Positions 51,642 to 61,462 of a stretch of DNA of 64,000 nt are shown here, in pieces. The notes beneath the pieces are model-generated. The model was not told the origin of the DNA and did not search any database. It saw nothing but the letters and a program-made list of their open reading frames with translations. How positions within the stretch are numbered: the stretch's first letter is position 1; every line of letters begins with the position of its first letter. Origin of the DNA: Falsirhodobacter halotolerans (lineage in GTDB: Bacteria > Pseudomonadota > Alphaproteobacteria > Rhodobacterales > Rhodobacteraceae); contig NZ_JALJAZ010000003.1 of the NCBI RefSeq assembly GCF_022899245.1, positions 162,336 through 226,335 of the forward strand, given 5' to 3'. Both the position numbers and the translations under genes were made by a program.

Positions 51642-52508
51642 TCATATGTCGTGAAGGCGGAAGGTGGCGGTGCCTTGCATCGTCTCGTTCGGGGCAAGGG
51701 GGGTCATCGCCCCCTTTCGCGCCACCTCCGGCCGGTTCACCGCGTCTGGCAGGTGGCTCACCGGCTCGATGCAGAACACCTCGCGCGCGGCGGGCACGAA
51801 CAGGTGCATATGCCGGAATGCGCCCGAGGCAGACATCTCCAGCCGGGCCCCTTGATCGGGCCAGACGATCGTGGCGGCATCGGCGTCAACCATGGCCTCA
51901 TCCACGCCGATCCAATCCTCGGCCGACCGATGCCGTTCGTCCGGCGTCTGCGGCCGAAAAGGAAGGCAGGGCAGGGCGCGGTCGTCCAGACTGAACCTCC
52001 CCTCCGCCGGAAGGGTCAGCACGGTCCTGTCCCGGCGCGGAAACCACGGATGCAAGCCAAGGCCGAAGGGCAGGCGGTCGGGGCCGAGGTTGCGCAACGC
52101 CAAGGTGACCTCCAGCCCCCCCTCCGTCACGGCAATCTCCTGCCGGATGGCATAGGACCACGGCACCCCCTCCTGCCGCACATCATCTTCAAGGATCACG
52201 CGTTCGGACGTCTGCGCCGCCACCCGCCAGGCCCGATCGCGCGAGAACCCGTGGATCGCCACATCCTGCGCCGGACGGTTCATGGGGAAAACGTGGTCCT
52301 GCCCGTCAAAGGTGAACCGCCCGCCGACGATCCGGTTGGTGAACGGCGCCATCACGAAACAGCCGCCGTTCTTGGAAACCTCCGGCGTCTCCAACGGCAC
52401 GAATATCGGCAGAGATCGCCCGCCGACGGTGCCCTCGGCAAACAGAATGGTTCCCCCCTGTTCGGCCGACACGCCCACGCGATATCCGTATCCTTCGATG
52501 ACGATCAT
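51642..52508 (-). CDS. aldose 1-epimerase family protein
   Basis: A 288-residue beta-sandwich protein of the galactose-mutarotase superfamily. Landmarks are FVMAPFTNRI with the conserved Asn-Arg, AIHGFSRDRAW with the first His, GLGLHPWFPR with the second His, and a late Glu in VFCIEPVSHLPDAVN. It interconverts sugar anomers in the cytoplasm; the sugar is not evident. ATG 52508 has GGGAGGATG upstream; a longer start at 52724 adds unrelated sequence overlapping the divergent gene. Confidence 0.87.
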   Translation of the reverse strand: MIVIEGYGYRVGVSAEQGGTILFAEGTVGGRSLPIFVPLETPEVSKNGGCFVMAPFTNRIVGGRFTFDGQDHVFPMNRPAQDVAIHGFSRDRAWRVAAQTSERVILEDDVRQEGVPWSYAIRQEIAVTEGGLEVTLALRNLGPDRLPFGLGLHPWFPRRDRTVLTLPAEGRFSLDDRALPCLPFRPQTPDERHRSAEDWIGVDEAMVDADAATIVWPDQGARLEMSASGAFRHMHLFVPAAREVFCIEPVSHLPDAVNRPEVARKGAMTPLAPNETMQGTATFRLHDI

Positions 52509-52621
52509 GGCATCCTCCCCCGCCGCATTCCTCTCCGATCTATCAAATCCAGATCCCGCCGCAAAGGCTGGTTGCATCCCCCCCGGTGCCACGCCTATCT
52601 CCTCCCCAAGGAGATCGCCCA

Positions 52622-53251
52622 ATGACCCCGGACACGATCCAATCCCTGACGCACTCCGTCCTGCCATGGCTGGATGTCGCGGGCATCTCGGTCTTTGCGA
52701 TGTCGGGCGCGCTGGCGGCGGCACGGGCGGGCCAGACGATGGTGACGCTCATCTTCTTTGCCGCGATCACCGGCGTGGGGGGCGGCACCCTGCGCGATCT
52801 TCTGATCGGGGCGCCGGTGTTCTGGGTCCACAATTCCGTCTGGATCACGGCCTGCATCGTGGTGGCGCTGATCGTGTGGTTCACGCCCCGGCGGTTCTGG
52901 GTGGAACGGGCGGTGGACTGGTTCGACGCGGTGGGGCTGTCCGCCTATGCCGTCTATGGCGCGGCCAAAGCCATGGTCTATGGCATCCCGCCGCTGCCGG
53001 CCGTGATCATGGGGGTGTTCACGGCCTGCATGGGCGGGGTGATCCGGGATGTCATGGCGGGGGTGCCCTCCATCATCATCCGGCCCGAGATCTATGTGAC
53101 GGCCGCCGCGGCGGCATCGGGAAGCTTCGTGCTCCTCGCCACGCTTGGCCTGCCCACCCCGATCGCGGCGATCGGCGCGGCGGCGTTGGGGTTCGGTTTG
53201 CGGGCCATGGCCATATGGAAAGGGCTGGCCCTTCCGGGATACCATCGATGA
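52622..53251 (+). CDS. TRIC-type cation channel family protein (UPF0126/YadS)
   Basis: A 209-residue membrane protein with two homologous halves of three segments each. The repeated glycine-rich motif appears as GVGGGTLRDLLIG and then GGVIRDVMAG, the twin signature of prokaryotic TRIC channels, which form potassium-permeable trimers in the inner membrane. AAGGAG lies before ATG 52622. It is divergent from the epimerase gene. Confidence 0.88.
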   Translation: MTPDTIQSLTHSVLPWLDVAGISVFAMSGALAAARAGQTMVTLIFFAAITGVGGGTLRDLLIGAPVFWVHNSVWITACIVVALIVWFTPRRFWVERAVDWFDAVGLSAYAVYGAAKAMVYGIPPLPAVIMGVFTACMGGVIRDVMAGVPSIIIRPEIYVTAAAAASGSFVLLATLGLPTPIAAIGAAALGFGLRAMAIWKGLALPGYHR

Positions 53252-53252
53252 C

Positions 53253-53280
53253 GCCGCCCCGCCCGAAGGGGCAGGGCGGC
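53253..53280. terminator. bidirectional hairpin between convergent genes
   Basis: GCCGCCC (53253-53259) pairs with GGGCGGC (53274-53280), with internal C/G complementarity. It fills the 37-base gap between the TRIC gene stop and the binding-protein gene stop and can form from either strand. Confidence 0.5.
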
Positions 53281-53288
53281 TCAGGGCC

Positions 53289-54224
53289 TCAGAACGGGCT
53301 GTCTTCGAAATAATAGGATGCGGCGTTGTCGGGCGTGATCAGTTCCGACCCGATGATGAACCGCCCCGTCACCGGCGCGGGCGAGGTGAAGCGCATCGCC
53401 GTCAGCTCGATCGCCGTCGCGATCATCGCGGGGGGATAGGTCACGTCCACCGGCAGCATCGGATCGGCATCGCGGATGCGCGCCACGATCTCTTTCATCC
53501 CGGCACCGCCCACGACCCACATCTCGTCCGAACGGCCGGCTTGGTCGATGGCCTGCAACGCGCCGGTCGCCATGTCGTCATCCGCCGCCCAGACGGCGTC
53601 GATCTCGGGAAAACGCGACAGGTAATCCTGCATGACGGTAAAGGATGTGTCGCGGTTCCAGTTGCCGTGCTCCATCGCCAGCACCTCGATGCCGGACCCT
53701 TCGATGGCGGCGTTGAACGCCTCCACCCGCTCGTTGTCGACGGTGGAGGCGATGCCCCGCAGCACCACGATCTTGTCGCCCTCCTCAAGGTTGTCGGCGA
53801 AATATTCGCCCGCCACGCGCCCGAAGCCCTCGTTGTCACCAGCGACATACAGATCCTCGATCCCGTCCTGCGACAGGCCGCGATCCACCACCGTCACGAA
53901 GGTGCCCGCGTCCTTGACCCGCGCGACGGGCGCGGTCAGCGGCTCGCTCTCGAACGGCAGGATGACCAGCGCGTCGATATTGCGGGTGGCGACCATGTCC
54001 TCGATGTCCGACACCTGCTTTGACGGGTCGGAGGCGGTGGTCAGCACGAATTCCAGATCGGGATGGGCCTCCGACAACCGCTCCACCGTGGCCTGCGCGT
54101 GATAGTTCAGGCCCCCGGCCCAGCCGTGCGTGGCGGCGGGGATGGAGATGCCGATGGTTTCCGCCCCTGCGGGCAAGGCCACGGCCAAAAGTGCGGCCGT
54201 GGTCAGCGTGATACGTCCCGTCAT
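53289..54224 (-). CDS. ribose-type periplasmic sugar-binding protein
   Basis: A 311-residue protein with a signal peptide cleaved near PAGAET and a periplasmic-binding-protein I fold: DALVILPFESEPLTAPVARVKDAG and VVDRGLSQDG are the RbsB-type hinge and ligand region. It belongs to the CUT2 sugar importers. ATG 54224 has AGGGAGGA upstream. The ligand is unknown; the operon's oxidoreductase and isomerase suggest a polyol, inositol or rare hexose. Confidence 0.9.
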   Translation of the reverse strand: MTGRITLTTAALLAVALPAGAETIGISIPAATHGWAGGLNYHAQATVERLSEAHPDLEFVLTTASDPSKQVSDIEDMVATRNIDALVILPFESEPLTAPVARVKDAGTFVTVVDRGLSQDGIEDLYVAGDNEGFGRVAGEYFADNLEEGDKIVVLRGIASTVDNERVEAFNAAIEGSGIEVLAMEHGNWNRDTSFTVMQDYLSRFPEIDAVWAADDDMATGALQAIDQAGRSDEMWVVGGAGMKEIVARIRDADPMLPVDVTYPPAMIATAIELTAMRFTSPAPVTGRFIIGSELITPDNAASYYFEDSPF

Positions 54225-54244
54225 GATGTCCTCCCTGATGACAG

Positions 54245-55243
54245 TCAGTGCCCAAGACGGCGTTCGCGTTGCAGAACAACCGCCAGAATGATGATGATGC
54301 CCTGAATCGCCCCGTTCAGATAAGGCGACACAAGGTCCGTCAGGTTCAGGATGTTGCCGATCAGGCCCAGGATCAGCACCCCGACCACGGTGCCCCAGAC
54401 CCGGCCCGAGCCGCCCTTCAGCATGGTGCCGCCGATGATGACCGCGGCAATCGCCTCCAGCTCCCACAACACCCCCGTCGTGGCCGAAGCGGACCCGAGG
54501 CGCGGCACATACATGACCGTCGCCACCCCCACCAACAGACCCAGCAGCACATACGTCAGCGCCCGCACCCGAAGCACGTTCACGGCGGAATACCGGGCGA
54601 CCTGCTCGTTCGAACCGATGGCCGCGCAATGCCGCCCGAACGGGGTGTGGCGCATCACGACCTCCCCCCCGATGGCCACAAGGGCAAAGACGATGATCGG
54701 CCAGCTGACCCCCAGAACCGTGCCGTAATAGACGGGGCGATAAACCTCCGACAGCTCGTAGTTCAGGGACAACGTTCCCCCATCCGCCAGCCAGGTGATG
54801 AGCGAGCGGTAGATCCCCATCGTGCCCAGCGTGACGATGAACGCCTCGATCCGCGCGCGGGTGATCAGAAGGCCGTTCACCAGCCCGCCGAACAGGCCCG
54901 TGACCAGCCCGACAAGGATGCCGACCAGAATGACCCCGATCCCGCCGCCCATGATCGGCAGCAGGGCGTTCATCGCCATGATCATCACCCCCGCCACGAA
55001 GGCCGCCATCGACCCGACCGACAGGTCCAACCCGCCGGCGGTGATGACGAAGGTCATCCCCACCGCGATGATGCCGATGAAGGCCGACCGCGCCAGGACA
55101 TTGGTGATGTTGGCATAGCTGAGGAAGTTGTCGTTCAGTCCCATGCCGATCAGCACCAGCACGACCAGTGCGATCAAGGGTCCCACGGCATGAAGGTTGA
55201 TCGTGCGGCGGGGCGGGGCCTTGCGGGTGTCGGTTTCGGTCAT
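54245..55243 (-). CDS. ribose-type sugar ABC permease
   Basis: A 332-residue permease with eight to ten hydrophobic segments. It contains [16 protein letters not shown] and [27 protein letters not shown] segments typical of RbsC/CUT2 permeases, and [23 protein letters not shown] in parts. It starts inside the stop of the ATPase gene (ATGA). Confidence 0.9.
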   Translation of the reverse strand: MTETDTRKAPPRRTINLHAVGPLIALVVLVLIGMGLNDNFLSYANITNVLARSAFIGIIAVGMTFVITAGGLDLSVGSMAAFVAGVMIMAMNALLPIMGGGIGVILVGILVGLVTGLFGGLVNGLLITRARIEAFIVTLGTMGIYRSLITWLADGGTLSLNYELSEVYRPVYYGTVLGVSWPIIVFALVAIGGEVVMRHTPFGRHCAAIGSNEQVARYSAVNVLRVRALTYVLLGLLVGVATVMYVPRLGSASATTGVLWELEAIAAVIIGGTMLKGGSGRVWGTVVGVLILGLIGNILNLTDLVSPYLNGAIQGIIIILAVVLQRERRLGH

Positions 55244-56727
55244 GCCATCTCTCCCTCAAGGCCCATCGCAAGGCGCACGATGGTTTTCTCGTTCACGTCT
55301 TGCCCCGTCACCTGCCCGGCGATGCGGCCCTGGCGCATGACCAGCACGCGATCGCACAACCCGATCACCTCGGGCAGCTCGGAGGAGATGACGATGACGC
55401 TCACCCCCTCCGCCGCGATGCGGTGGATGAAGCGATAGATCTGCTGTTTCGTGCCGATGTCGATCCCGCGGGTCGGTTCGTCGATGATGACGATCCCGGG
55501 GTCCACCAGCATGGTCTTGGCCAGAAGCAGCTTCTGCTGGTTCCCGCCCGACAGGTTGCCCGCCAGAACCGCGCGATGCGGCACGCGGATGTCCCAATCG
55601 GCGATCGCCCGGGTCAGGGCCTCGTCCTCGGCCCGGCCACGGATCGTCAGGCCGGAGAACCGACGCAGCGCCAGCAGGGTCAGGTTTTCGCGCAGGGGTT
55701 TGTCCAGCAGCAGCCCGCGGTCCTTCCGGTCCTCGGTCAGATAGACGAGGCCCGCCGCCAGCGCGGCCTGCGGATCGTTCGGGGGCAGGGGACGGTTCGC
55801 CACCGTCACCGCACCGTCGCGGGCGCGAAGCCCGGCGATCGCCTCCATCAACTCGGTCCGTCCGGCGCCGACCAGCCCCGCTAGCCCCAGAATCTCGCCC
55901 CGATGCAGGTCGAACCCCGCGCCGGTCACGAAACGCGGAACATGAATGTCGCGGGCCGACAGGACGACCTCGCCATGGGCCGCCCGCTTGGCGGGAAACA
56001 GATCCTCCAGATCGCGGCCGACCATGGCGGTGGCCATCCTGTCCTCGGTCATACCCTGCGCGGGACCGGACTGCACCCGCCGCCCGTCGCGCAGCACCGT
56101 CACGCGGTCCGCCAGCCGCCGCACCTCGCCCAGTTTGTGCGAGGTATAAAGGATCGCGACCCCTTCGGCCTTCAGCCGTGTCACCTGTTCGAACAGCACC
56201 TCGGTTTCCCGGTCGGTCAGGACGGCGGTCGGTTCATCCATGATCAGCACGCGGGCGCGGCGCGACAGGGCCTTGGCAATTTCCACCATCTGGCGGTCGG
56301 GGACCGAGATGTCGGCGATCCGCGCGTCGGGATCGGCGCGGCATTGCAGCCGGTCCAGCAACGCCACCGTGGCCGCGCGCATCCCCGCATGGTCCAGAAA
56401 CGGTCCCTTGCGCATTTCGCGGCCCAGAAAGACGTTCTCGGTCACGCTCAGATGGGCGGCCAGATTGAATTCCTGATGGATCATCACGATCCCCGCCGCC
56501 TCGGCCTCGGCCGGGGTGCGGAAGGGGGCCGGGGCACCGTCCAGACGCACCTCGCCCGTGGTGGGCGCCAGAAAACCCGACAGGATCTTCATCGTGGTCG
56601 ACTTGCCCGCACCATTTTCGCCGATCAGGGCGTGAACCTCGCCCGCGTGCAGGTCTAGGTCGATGCCGTGCAGGACGGTGACGGGGCCGAAGGCGCGGCT
56701 GACATCCTGCAAGGACAGCACGGTCAT
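55240..56727 (-). CDS. ribose-type sugar ABC ATPase, two nucleotide-binding domains
   Basis: A 495-residue tandem ATPase of the RbsA/CUT2 family. The first domain has Walker [23 protein letters not shown] and Walker [11 protein letters not shown]. The second has the degenerate GLVGAGRTE loop, LSGGNQQK and [11 protein letters not shown], the normal pattern for RbsA. ATG 56727 overlaps the upstream oxidoreductase stop by four bases. Confidence 0.92.
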   Translation of the reverse strand: MTVLSLQDVSRAFGPVTVLHGIDLDLHAGEVHALIGENGAGKSTTMKILSGFLAPTTGEVRLDGAPAPFRTPAEAEAAGIVMIHQEFNLAAHLSVTENVFLGREMRKGPFLDHAGMRAATVALLDRLQCRADPDARIADISVPDRQMVEIAKALSRRARVLIMDEPTAVLTDRETEVLFEQVTRLKAEGVAILYTSHKLGEVRRLADRVTVLRDGRRVQSGPAQGMTEDRMATAMVGRDLEDLFPAKRAAHGEVVLSARDIHVPRFVTGAGFDLHRGEILGLAGLVGAGRTELMEAIAGLRARDGAVTVANRPLPPNDPQAALAAGLVYLTEDRKDRGLLLDKPLRENLTLLALRRFSGLTIRGRAEDEALTRAIADWDIRVPHRAVLAGNLSGGNQQKLLLAKTMLVDPGIVIIDEPTRGIDIGTKQQIYRFIHRIAAEGVSVIVISSELPEVIGLCDRVLVMRQGRIAGQVTGQDVNEKTIVRLAMGLEGEMA

Positions 56728-57827
56728 GGCGTCACCCACGCGCCATTGGCCGCCGAGGATCGCTGGCAGGCGGCGATGAAGGCCATCCCGTCCAACCCGT
56801 CCTGCAATCCGGGCACGTCGCCCTCGCCCGTGCGGATCAGGCGCGCGGCCTCGGCATAGAGGTTGGCGAAGGCTTCCAGATACCCTTCCGGATGCCCCGC
56901 CGGCACGCGGGAAACCTGCGTCGCCGCCTGAACCGCGCCGGGCCCGTTCTGCACCAACCGCTGGCGCGGCGACCCGAAGGGCGTGAACCACAGGTGGCCG
57001 GGGTCGTCATGGGTCCAGTCCAGCCCGCCCTTGTCGCCAAACACGCGGATACGGACGGTATTGTCGTGGCCCGGCGCGACCTGGCTGGCCCAAAGCGCGC
57101 CCCGCGCCCCGCCTTCCAGCCGCAACATGGCCTGCACGTTGTCATCCACCCGCCGCCCCGGCACCATGGACGACATGTCCGCCGCCAGTTCCGTGATCCG
57201 CAGGCCGGTGACAAAGCGCAGAAGATGCCAGGCATGGCTGCCGATGTCGCCCACCGCCCCGCCGCCCGCCTTGTCCGGATCCACCCGCCACATCGCCTGC
57301 GCCGAGGTGCTGTCTTCGGTCAGCCAGTCCTGCGCATATTCGACCTGCACCACGCGAATGCGGCCCACGGCACCCGCCGCCACCATCGCGCGGGCCTGCC
57401 GCACCATCGCATACCCGGAATAGGTGTGGGTCAGCAGAAACCGCGCAGGTGAGGTCCGCGCCACATCGGCCAAGGCCTGCGCGTCCGCCATCGTCGCCGT
57501 CAGCGGCTTGTCGCAGATGACATGGATGCCCGCCTTCAGGAACGGGATCGCCGCCGCCGCGTGAAGATGGTTCGGCGTGACGATGGACACCACCTCGATC
57601 CCGTCCGCCCGCGCGGCCTCCGCCTCGGCCATCTGCGCGAAATTGGTATAGATGCGGTCTTCGGCCAGCCCCAACTCCAGACCGGAGGTCCGCGCCCGGC
57701 CCGCGTCCGACGACAGCGTCCCCGCCACCAGATCGAACCGCCCGTCCATCCGCGCGGCAATCCGGTGCACGGCCCCGATGAAGGCCCCGGTGCCACCGCC
57801 CACCATCCCAAGACGCAGCGGCCTCAT
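56724..57827 (-). CDS. Gfo/Idh/MocA-family oxidoreductase
   Basis: A 367-residue NAD(P)-dependent sugar or polyol dehydrogenase. Rossmann start GMVGGGTGAFIG, catalytic Lys in CDKPLTATM, and VGDIGSHAWHLL with the D-x-x-x-H pair of the second domain. It is distinct from the homologue at 26949. Four-base overlaps with both neighbours show one operon. The substrate is unknown. Confidence 0.88.
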   Translation of the reverse strand: MRPLRLGMVGGGTGAFIGAVHRIAARMDGRFDLVAGTLSSDAGRARTSGLELGLAEDRIYTNFAQMAEAEAARADGIEVVSIVTPNHLHAAAAIPFLKAGIHVICDKPLTATMADAQALADVARTSPARFLLTHTYSGYAMVRQARAMVAAGAVGRIRVVQVEYAQDWLTEDSTSAQAMWRVDPDKAGGGAVGDIGSHAWHLLRFVTGLRITELAADMSSMVPGRRVDDNVQAMLRLEGGARGALWASQVAPGHDNTVRIRVFGDKGGLDWTHDDPGHLWFTPFGSPRQRLVQNGPGAVQAATQVSRVPAGHPEGYLEAFANLYAEAARLIRTGEGDVPGLQDGLDGMAFIAACQRSSAANGAWVTP

Positions 57828-58876
57828 TCCCCGATCCCCAGCATCTTGCGGTTCGCGGCAGTGTCGGTGCCGACGGCGGCGAAATCGTCAAAGGCGCGGT
57901 CGGTCACGCGGATGATGTGATCCTTCACGAACCGCGCCCCTTCGCGCGCGCCATCCTCGGGGTGCTTCAGGGCGCATTCCCATTCGACGACGGCCCAGCC
58001 GTCAAACCCCTGCGCGGTCAGTTTGGAGAACACCGCCCCGAAATCCACCTGCCCGTCGCCGGGCGAGCGGAAACGTCCCGCACGGTCCACCCACGACTGA
58101 TAGCCGCCATAGACGCCCTGACGGCCCGTGGGGTTGAATTCGGCATCCTTCACATGGAACATCCCGATCCGTTCGGCATAGATGTCGAGGTTTGCTAGGT
58201 AATCCAGCCCCTGCAAGACGTAATGCGACGGATCGTAAAGCATTTTCGCCCGCGGATGCTGCCCCACGCGGTCCAGGAACATCTCGAAACTGATGCCGTC
58301 ATGCAGATCCTCGCCCGGATGGATCTCGAAACACACGTCCACGCCGCAGTCCTCGGCATGGTCCAGAATGGGGCGCCAGCGGCGGGCCAGTTCGTCGAAC
58401 GCGTCCTCGATCAGGCCCGGAGGGCGCTGTGGCCAAGGATAGACATAGGGCCAGGCCAGCGCCCCCGAAAACGTCGCCATTGCCGTCAGACCCATCCGGG
58501 CGGATGCGGTCAGCGTCTTTTTCACCTGATCCACCGCCCACTCTGTCCGCGCGGCGGGGTTTCCGCGCACGGCCGCAGGCGCAAATCCGTCGAAAATCGC
58601 ATCATAGGCGGGGTGAACGGCCACCAACTGGCCCTGAATGTGACTGGACAGTTCGGTCACCACCACACCGCCCGCCCGCCCCAACAGATCGTCGCGATAC
58701 GCGTCCGACCCCACGGCCAGATCAAGGTCGATCAGACGGTCATCCCCGCTGGGCACCTGCACACCCGCATATCCGCAGCCCGCCGCCCAGGCGGTGATTC
58801 CATCCCATGTGTCGAACGGCGGGGCATTCCCCGCGAACTGGGCCAGAAAAAGCCCTGGGCCTTTCATGGTGCGCAT
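57824..58876 (-). CDS. sugar phosphate isomerase/epimerase-like TIM-barrel protein
   Basis: A 350-residue protein of the xylose-isomerase-like superfamily. Metal-binding candidates are the Glu of VCFEIHPGED, Asp and His of MLYDPSHYV, the His of MFHVKDAEF, and the Glu of AVVEWECAL. Relatives act as IolE/IolI-type inosose enzymes or ketose epimerases. With the oxidoreductase and importer it suggests polyol or inositol catabolism. AGGGAG lies six bases before ATG 58876. It is the first gene of the operon. Confidence 0.87.
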   Translation of the reverse strand: MRTMKGPGLFLAQFAGNAPPFDTWDGITAWAAGCGYAGVQVPSGDDRLIDLDLAVGSDAYRDDLLGRAGGVVVTELSSHIQGQLVAVHPAYDAIFDGFAPAAVRGNPAARTEWAVDQVKKTLTASARMGLTAMATFSGALAWPYVYPWPQRPPGLIEDAFDELARRWRPILDHAEDCGVDVCFEIHPGEDLHDGISFEMFLDRVGQHPRAKMLYDPSHYVLQGLDYLANLDIYAERIGMFHVKDAEFNPTGRQGVYGGYQSWVDRAGRFRSPGDGQVDFGAVFSKLTAQGFDGWAVVEWECALKHPEDGAREGARFVKDHIIRVTDRAFDDFAAVGTDTAANRKMLGIGE

Positions 58877-58996
58877 AGAATTCTCCCTTGGCCGACACAC
58901 TCCCCATGTAATCGGTTGCAGAAAGCGTTGCACACTCGCCTTCGCTTTACAAGCGTCGCGTTTCACGCGATGCCATCCCCGTGCGAAAGGGCGGTC
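58877..58996. promoter_or_regulatory. divergent promoter region with LacI-type operator
   Basis: TGTAATCGGTTGCA (58907-58920) is a near-palindrome with central CG and 5 of 7 matching pairs, the standard look of a LacI-family operator. A second related word, GCGTTGCA, lies at 58925-58932. It lies 31 bases before the isomerase gene, so binding there would block the operon. Confidence 0.55.
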
Positions 58997-60001
58997 ATGA
59001 CAAAGAACCATACCCCACGGGTGCGCGACGTTGCAGAGTTGGCGAACGTGTCGACCGCGACGGTCAGTCGCACCCTGTCCCGGCCCGACCTCGTGTCCGA
59101 AGCCACGCGCGATCTGGTGCTGCGCGCGGTGGAACAGACGGGCTATACCATCAACATGGCCGCGCGAAATTTGCGGCGGCAGCGAACGGGCTGCATCCTC
59201 GCTTTGGTTCCAAACCTCGCCAACCCCTTCTTCGCGGCCATTCTGGCGGGCATCAATTCCGAATTGCGGGGCAGGGGGCTGAGCCTTCTGGTGGCCGACA
59301 CCACCGCCGATCCCGATGCGCCCGACATGCTGGTGGAATTCGCCCACCGGTCACGGACGGACGGGCTGATCGTGCTGGACGGGTCGATCCCCGCCTCGGT
59401 CCTGACGCGGGCGGCCTGCCCGCCCGTGGTTCTGGCATGCGAATGGATCGAGGGGCTGACGATCCCGCGTGTCATCGCCGACAATCAGGCGGGCAGTGCG
59501 ATGGCCGCGCGCCATCTTGTCGATCTGGGGCACCGGCGCATTTTGCATCTGACCGGCCCGTCTGGCAATCCGCTGACCGTGGCCCGCCACGCGGCGGCGA
59601 TGGCCGCCCTGGCCGATGCGGGCGTGGCGCCCGATCCCGCCCTGCGGATCGAAGGGGATTTCACGCTCGCCTCGGGCCAGGCCGCCGCCACGGCGATTCT
59701 GGCGATGCCCACGCGTCCGACCGCCGTCCTGTGCCACAACGATGAAATGGCCTGCGGGCTTATGGGGGCGTTGCAGGAGGGAGGGCTGCGGGTGCCCGAC
59801 GACATCTCGATCATCGGGTTCGACGATATCGCCATGTCCGCCCATGTCTCGCCCGCCCTGACCTCCATCCGACAGCAGCGCGACAATCTGGGGGCCGTCG
59901 CCGCGCGCACCCTTCTGGCGCTGCTGGACGGGGACGAGGTCGCGCCGGAAACCGTCCTGCCCGTCGATCTGGTTCTGCGCGGCAGCACCGCGCGGCCCTG
60001 A
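58997..60001 (+). CDS. LacI-family transcriptional regulator
   Basis: A 334-residue repressor. The N-terminal helix-turn-helix is VRDVAELANVSTATVSRTL, followed by the hinge helix region (MAARNLRRQRT) and a periplasmic-binding-like effector domain (LVPNLANPFFAAILAGI, HNDEMACGLMGAL, IIGFDDIAMSAHVSPALT). AAGGGCGG precedes ATG 58997. It is divergent from the sugar operon at 53289-58876 and probably represses it until the sugar is bound. Confidence 0.93.
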   Translation: MTKNHTPRVRDVAELANVSTATVSRTLSRPDLVSEATRDLVLRAVEQTGYTINMAARNLRRQRTGCILALVPNLANPFFAAILAGINSELRGRGLSLLVADTTADPDAPDMLVEFAHRSRTDGLIVLDGSIPASVLTRAACPPVVLACEWIEGLTIPRVIADNQAGSAMAARHLVDLGHRRILHLTGPSGNPLTVARHAAAMAALADAGVAPDPALRIEGDFTLASGQAAATAILAMPTRPTAVLCHNDEMACGLMGALQEGGLRVPDDISIIGFDDIAMSAHVSPALTSIRQQRDNLGAVAARTLLALLDGDEVAPETVLPVDLVLRGSTARP

Positions 60002-60085
60002 CGGCTTTCCCGCCGATGCGCGGATGCGCCCTTTCCCCATGACCCGACTCGGCTTAGGCTGGGAAAAAAGAAGACGAGGTGGGCA

Positions 60086-60664
60086 GTGATCAGGTTTTTG
60101 CAGATGGCGCTTCTGGCGCTGGTCCTTTCGGCGTGTTCAAGCGACAGCACACCGCCGCGCAACACCGAAAACGCCTGCGCGATGCTGCGCGAACGGCCCG
60201 ATTACGCCCGCGCCATCCGTGCGGCGGAACGCAAATGGGGCATTCCCGCGCATCTGCAACTCGCCACCATCTATCAGGAATCCAGTTTCGTCGGCAACGC
60301 CCGCCCGCCGCGCCGCTATCTTCTGGGGTTCATTCCGCGCGGGCGCGTGACCAGCGCCTATGGATATGCGCAGGCCATCGACGGCACCTGGGGCGACTAT
60401 GTCGCGCAGGAAGGGGGGATGATGTCCCGCCGCACCCATATCGGCGACGCGACGGACTTCATGGGCTGGTACATGGCAGGAACCTCGCGCCAACTGGGCA
60501 TTGCGCGGCATGACGCGACGAACCAGTATCTCGCCTATCACGAAGGGCGGCGGGGGTATTCCCGCGGGTCCTACAACAAGAAGCCGTGGTTGATCGCCGT
60601 GGCCCGCCGGGTCGAGGCGCGGTCCGAGCGGTATCGCACGCAGATGTCCACCTGCCGCTGGTGA
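60086..60664 (+). CDS. lytic transglycosylase-like lipoprotein
   Basis: A 192-residue protein. It begins at GTG 60086 with GAGGTG upstream. The signal sequence ends in a lipobox, LALVLSAC, so the mature protein should be lipid-anchored at Cys17. The SLT fold is indicated by IYQESSF, with the catalytic Glu, and YGYAQAIDGTWGDYV, matching the A-x-G-L-x-Q-v region. It probably cleaves peptidoglycan glycan strands in the periplasm. It is not obviously linked to its neighbours. Confidence 0.83.
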   Translation: MIRFLQMALLALVLSACSSDSTPPRNTENACAMLRERPDYARAIRAAERKWGIPAHLQLATIYQESSFVGNARPPRRYLLGFIPRGRVTSAYGYAQAIDGTWGDYVAQEGGMMSRRTHIGDATDFMGWYMAGTSRQLGIARHDATNQYLAYHEGRRGYSRGSYNKKPWLIAVARRVEARSERYRTQMSTCRW

Positions 60665-60754
60665 TCCGCGCCGCGACGTTCCGCCACATGATCCTTCGGG
60701 AACCGCGCGACATTTCACGGCATTGGCATCAGTGATGATCTGACGAGGGATAGG

Positions 60755-61462
60755 ATGGACCAGACGACGGTGCCTTACTGTGGCCCCGCCCCAGTGGCGG
60801 ACGAGCTTTGGGCCGCGTGGAATCTGGACCCTGTCGTCATTCTCGCCCTCTGTGCCGCCGCCGCCCTTGTCTGGCACCGGAACATCGCGCGCATGTCGGG
60901 CCTTATGGGGATCGCCGTGCTGGCGGTGGCCTTCGTGTCGCCCCTCTGCGCACTGTCCACCGCATTGTTTTCCGCCCGTGTCCTGCACCACGTCCTGATC
61001 ATCGCGGTGGCCGCCCCACTGATCGTCCGGGGCCTGGGCCTGACCGCTCAGGCGATCGGCGCGGCGGTCCTGTTCCATCTGGCGGCCGTCTGGCTGTGGC
61101 ACATGCCCGCCCCCTATCAGATGGCACTGCAAAGCAACGCGATCTACTGGCTGATGGAGGCGTCGCTGCTCGGCACGGCGATCTGGCTCTGGTCGGCGAT
61201 GATGGCCGATGACCGGGGTGCGGCGTCGATCATCGCCGCGCTGGCCACGCTGGTGCAGATGGGGATGCTGGGCGCTATCCTGACCTTTGCCAACCGCCCC
61301 CTGTTCGAGGTTCATTTCCTGACCACCGACGCCTTCGGCCTGTCCCCGATCGAGGATCAGCAATTGGCCGGTCTTCTGATGTGGGTGCCCGCCGCCTTTC
61401 CGTATCTCGGGTTCGCATTGTGGCGACTGTGCGACGCCGTCCTGCCCCGGAAGGTCGCATGA
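60755..61462 (+). CDS. ctaG: cytochrome c oxidase assembly protein, CtaG (caa3) type
   Basis: A 235-residue membrane protein with about seven hydrophobic segments. It has VLHHVLIIAVAAPLIV and LWHMPAPYQMAL, histidine-containing loops of the caa3_CtaG family, whose members help build the copper centres of haem-copper oxidases. GAGGGATAGG precedes ATG 60755. It is coupled to the next gene by a four-base overlap and lies upstream of coxB and coxA. Confidence 0.85.
   Translation: MDQTTVPYCGPAPVADELWAAWNLDPVVILALCAAAALVWHRNIARMSGLMGIAVLAVAFVSPLCALSTALFSARVLHHVLIIAVAAPLIVRGLGLTAQAIGAAVLFHLAAVWLWHMPAPYQMALQSNAIYWLMEASLLGTAIWLWSAMMADDRGAASIIAALATLVQMGMLGAILTFANRPLFEVHFLTTDAFGLSPIEDQQLAGLLMWVPAAFPYLGFALWRLCDAVLPRKVA

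Noticed and set aside
58917..58932. Second full LacI operator (TGCAGAAAGCGTTGCA)
   Set aside because: Only the outer TGCA arms are complementary and the centre does not match; only 58907-58920 is kept as the operator candidate.
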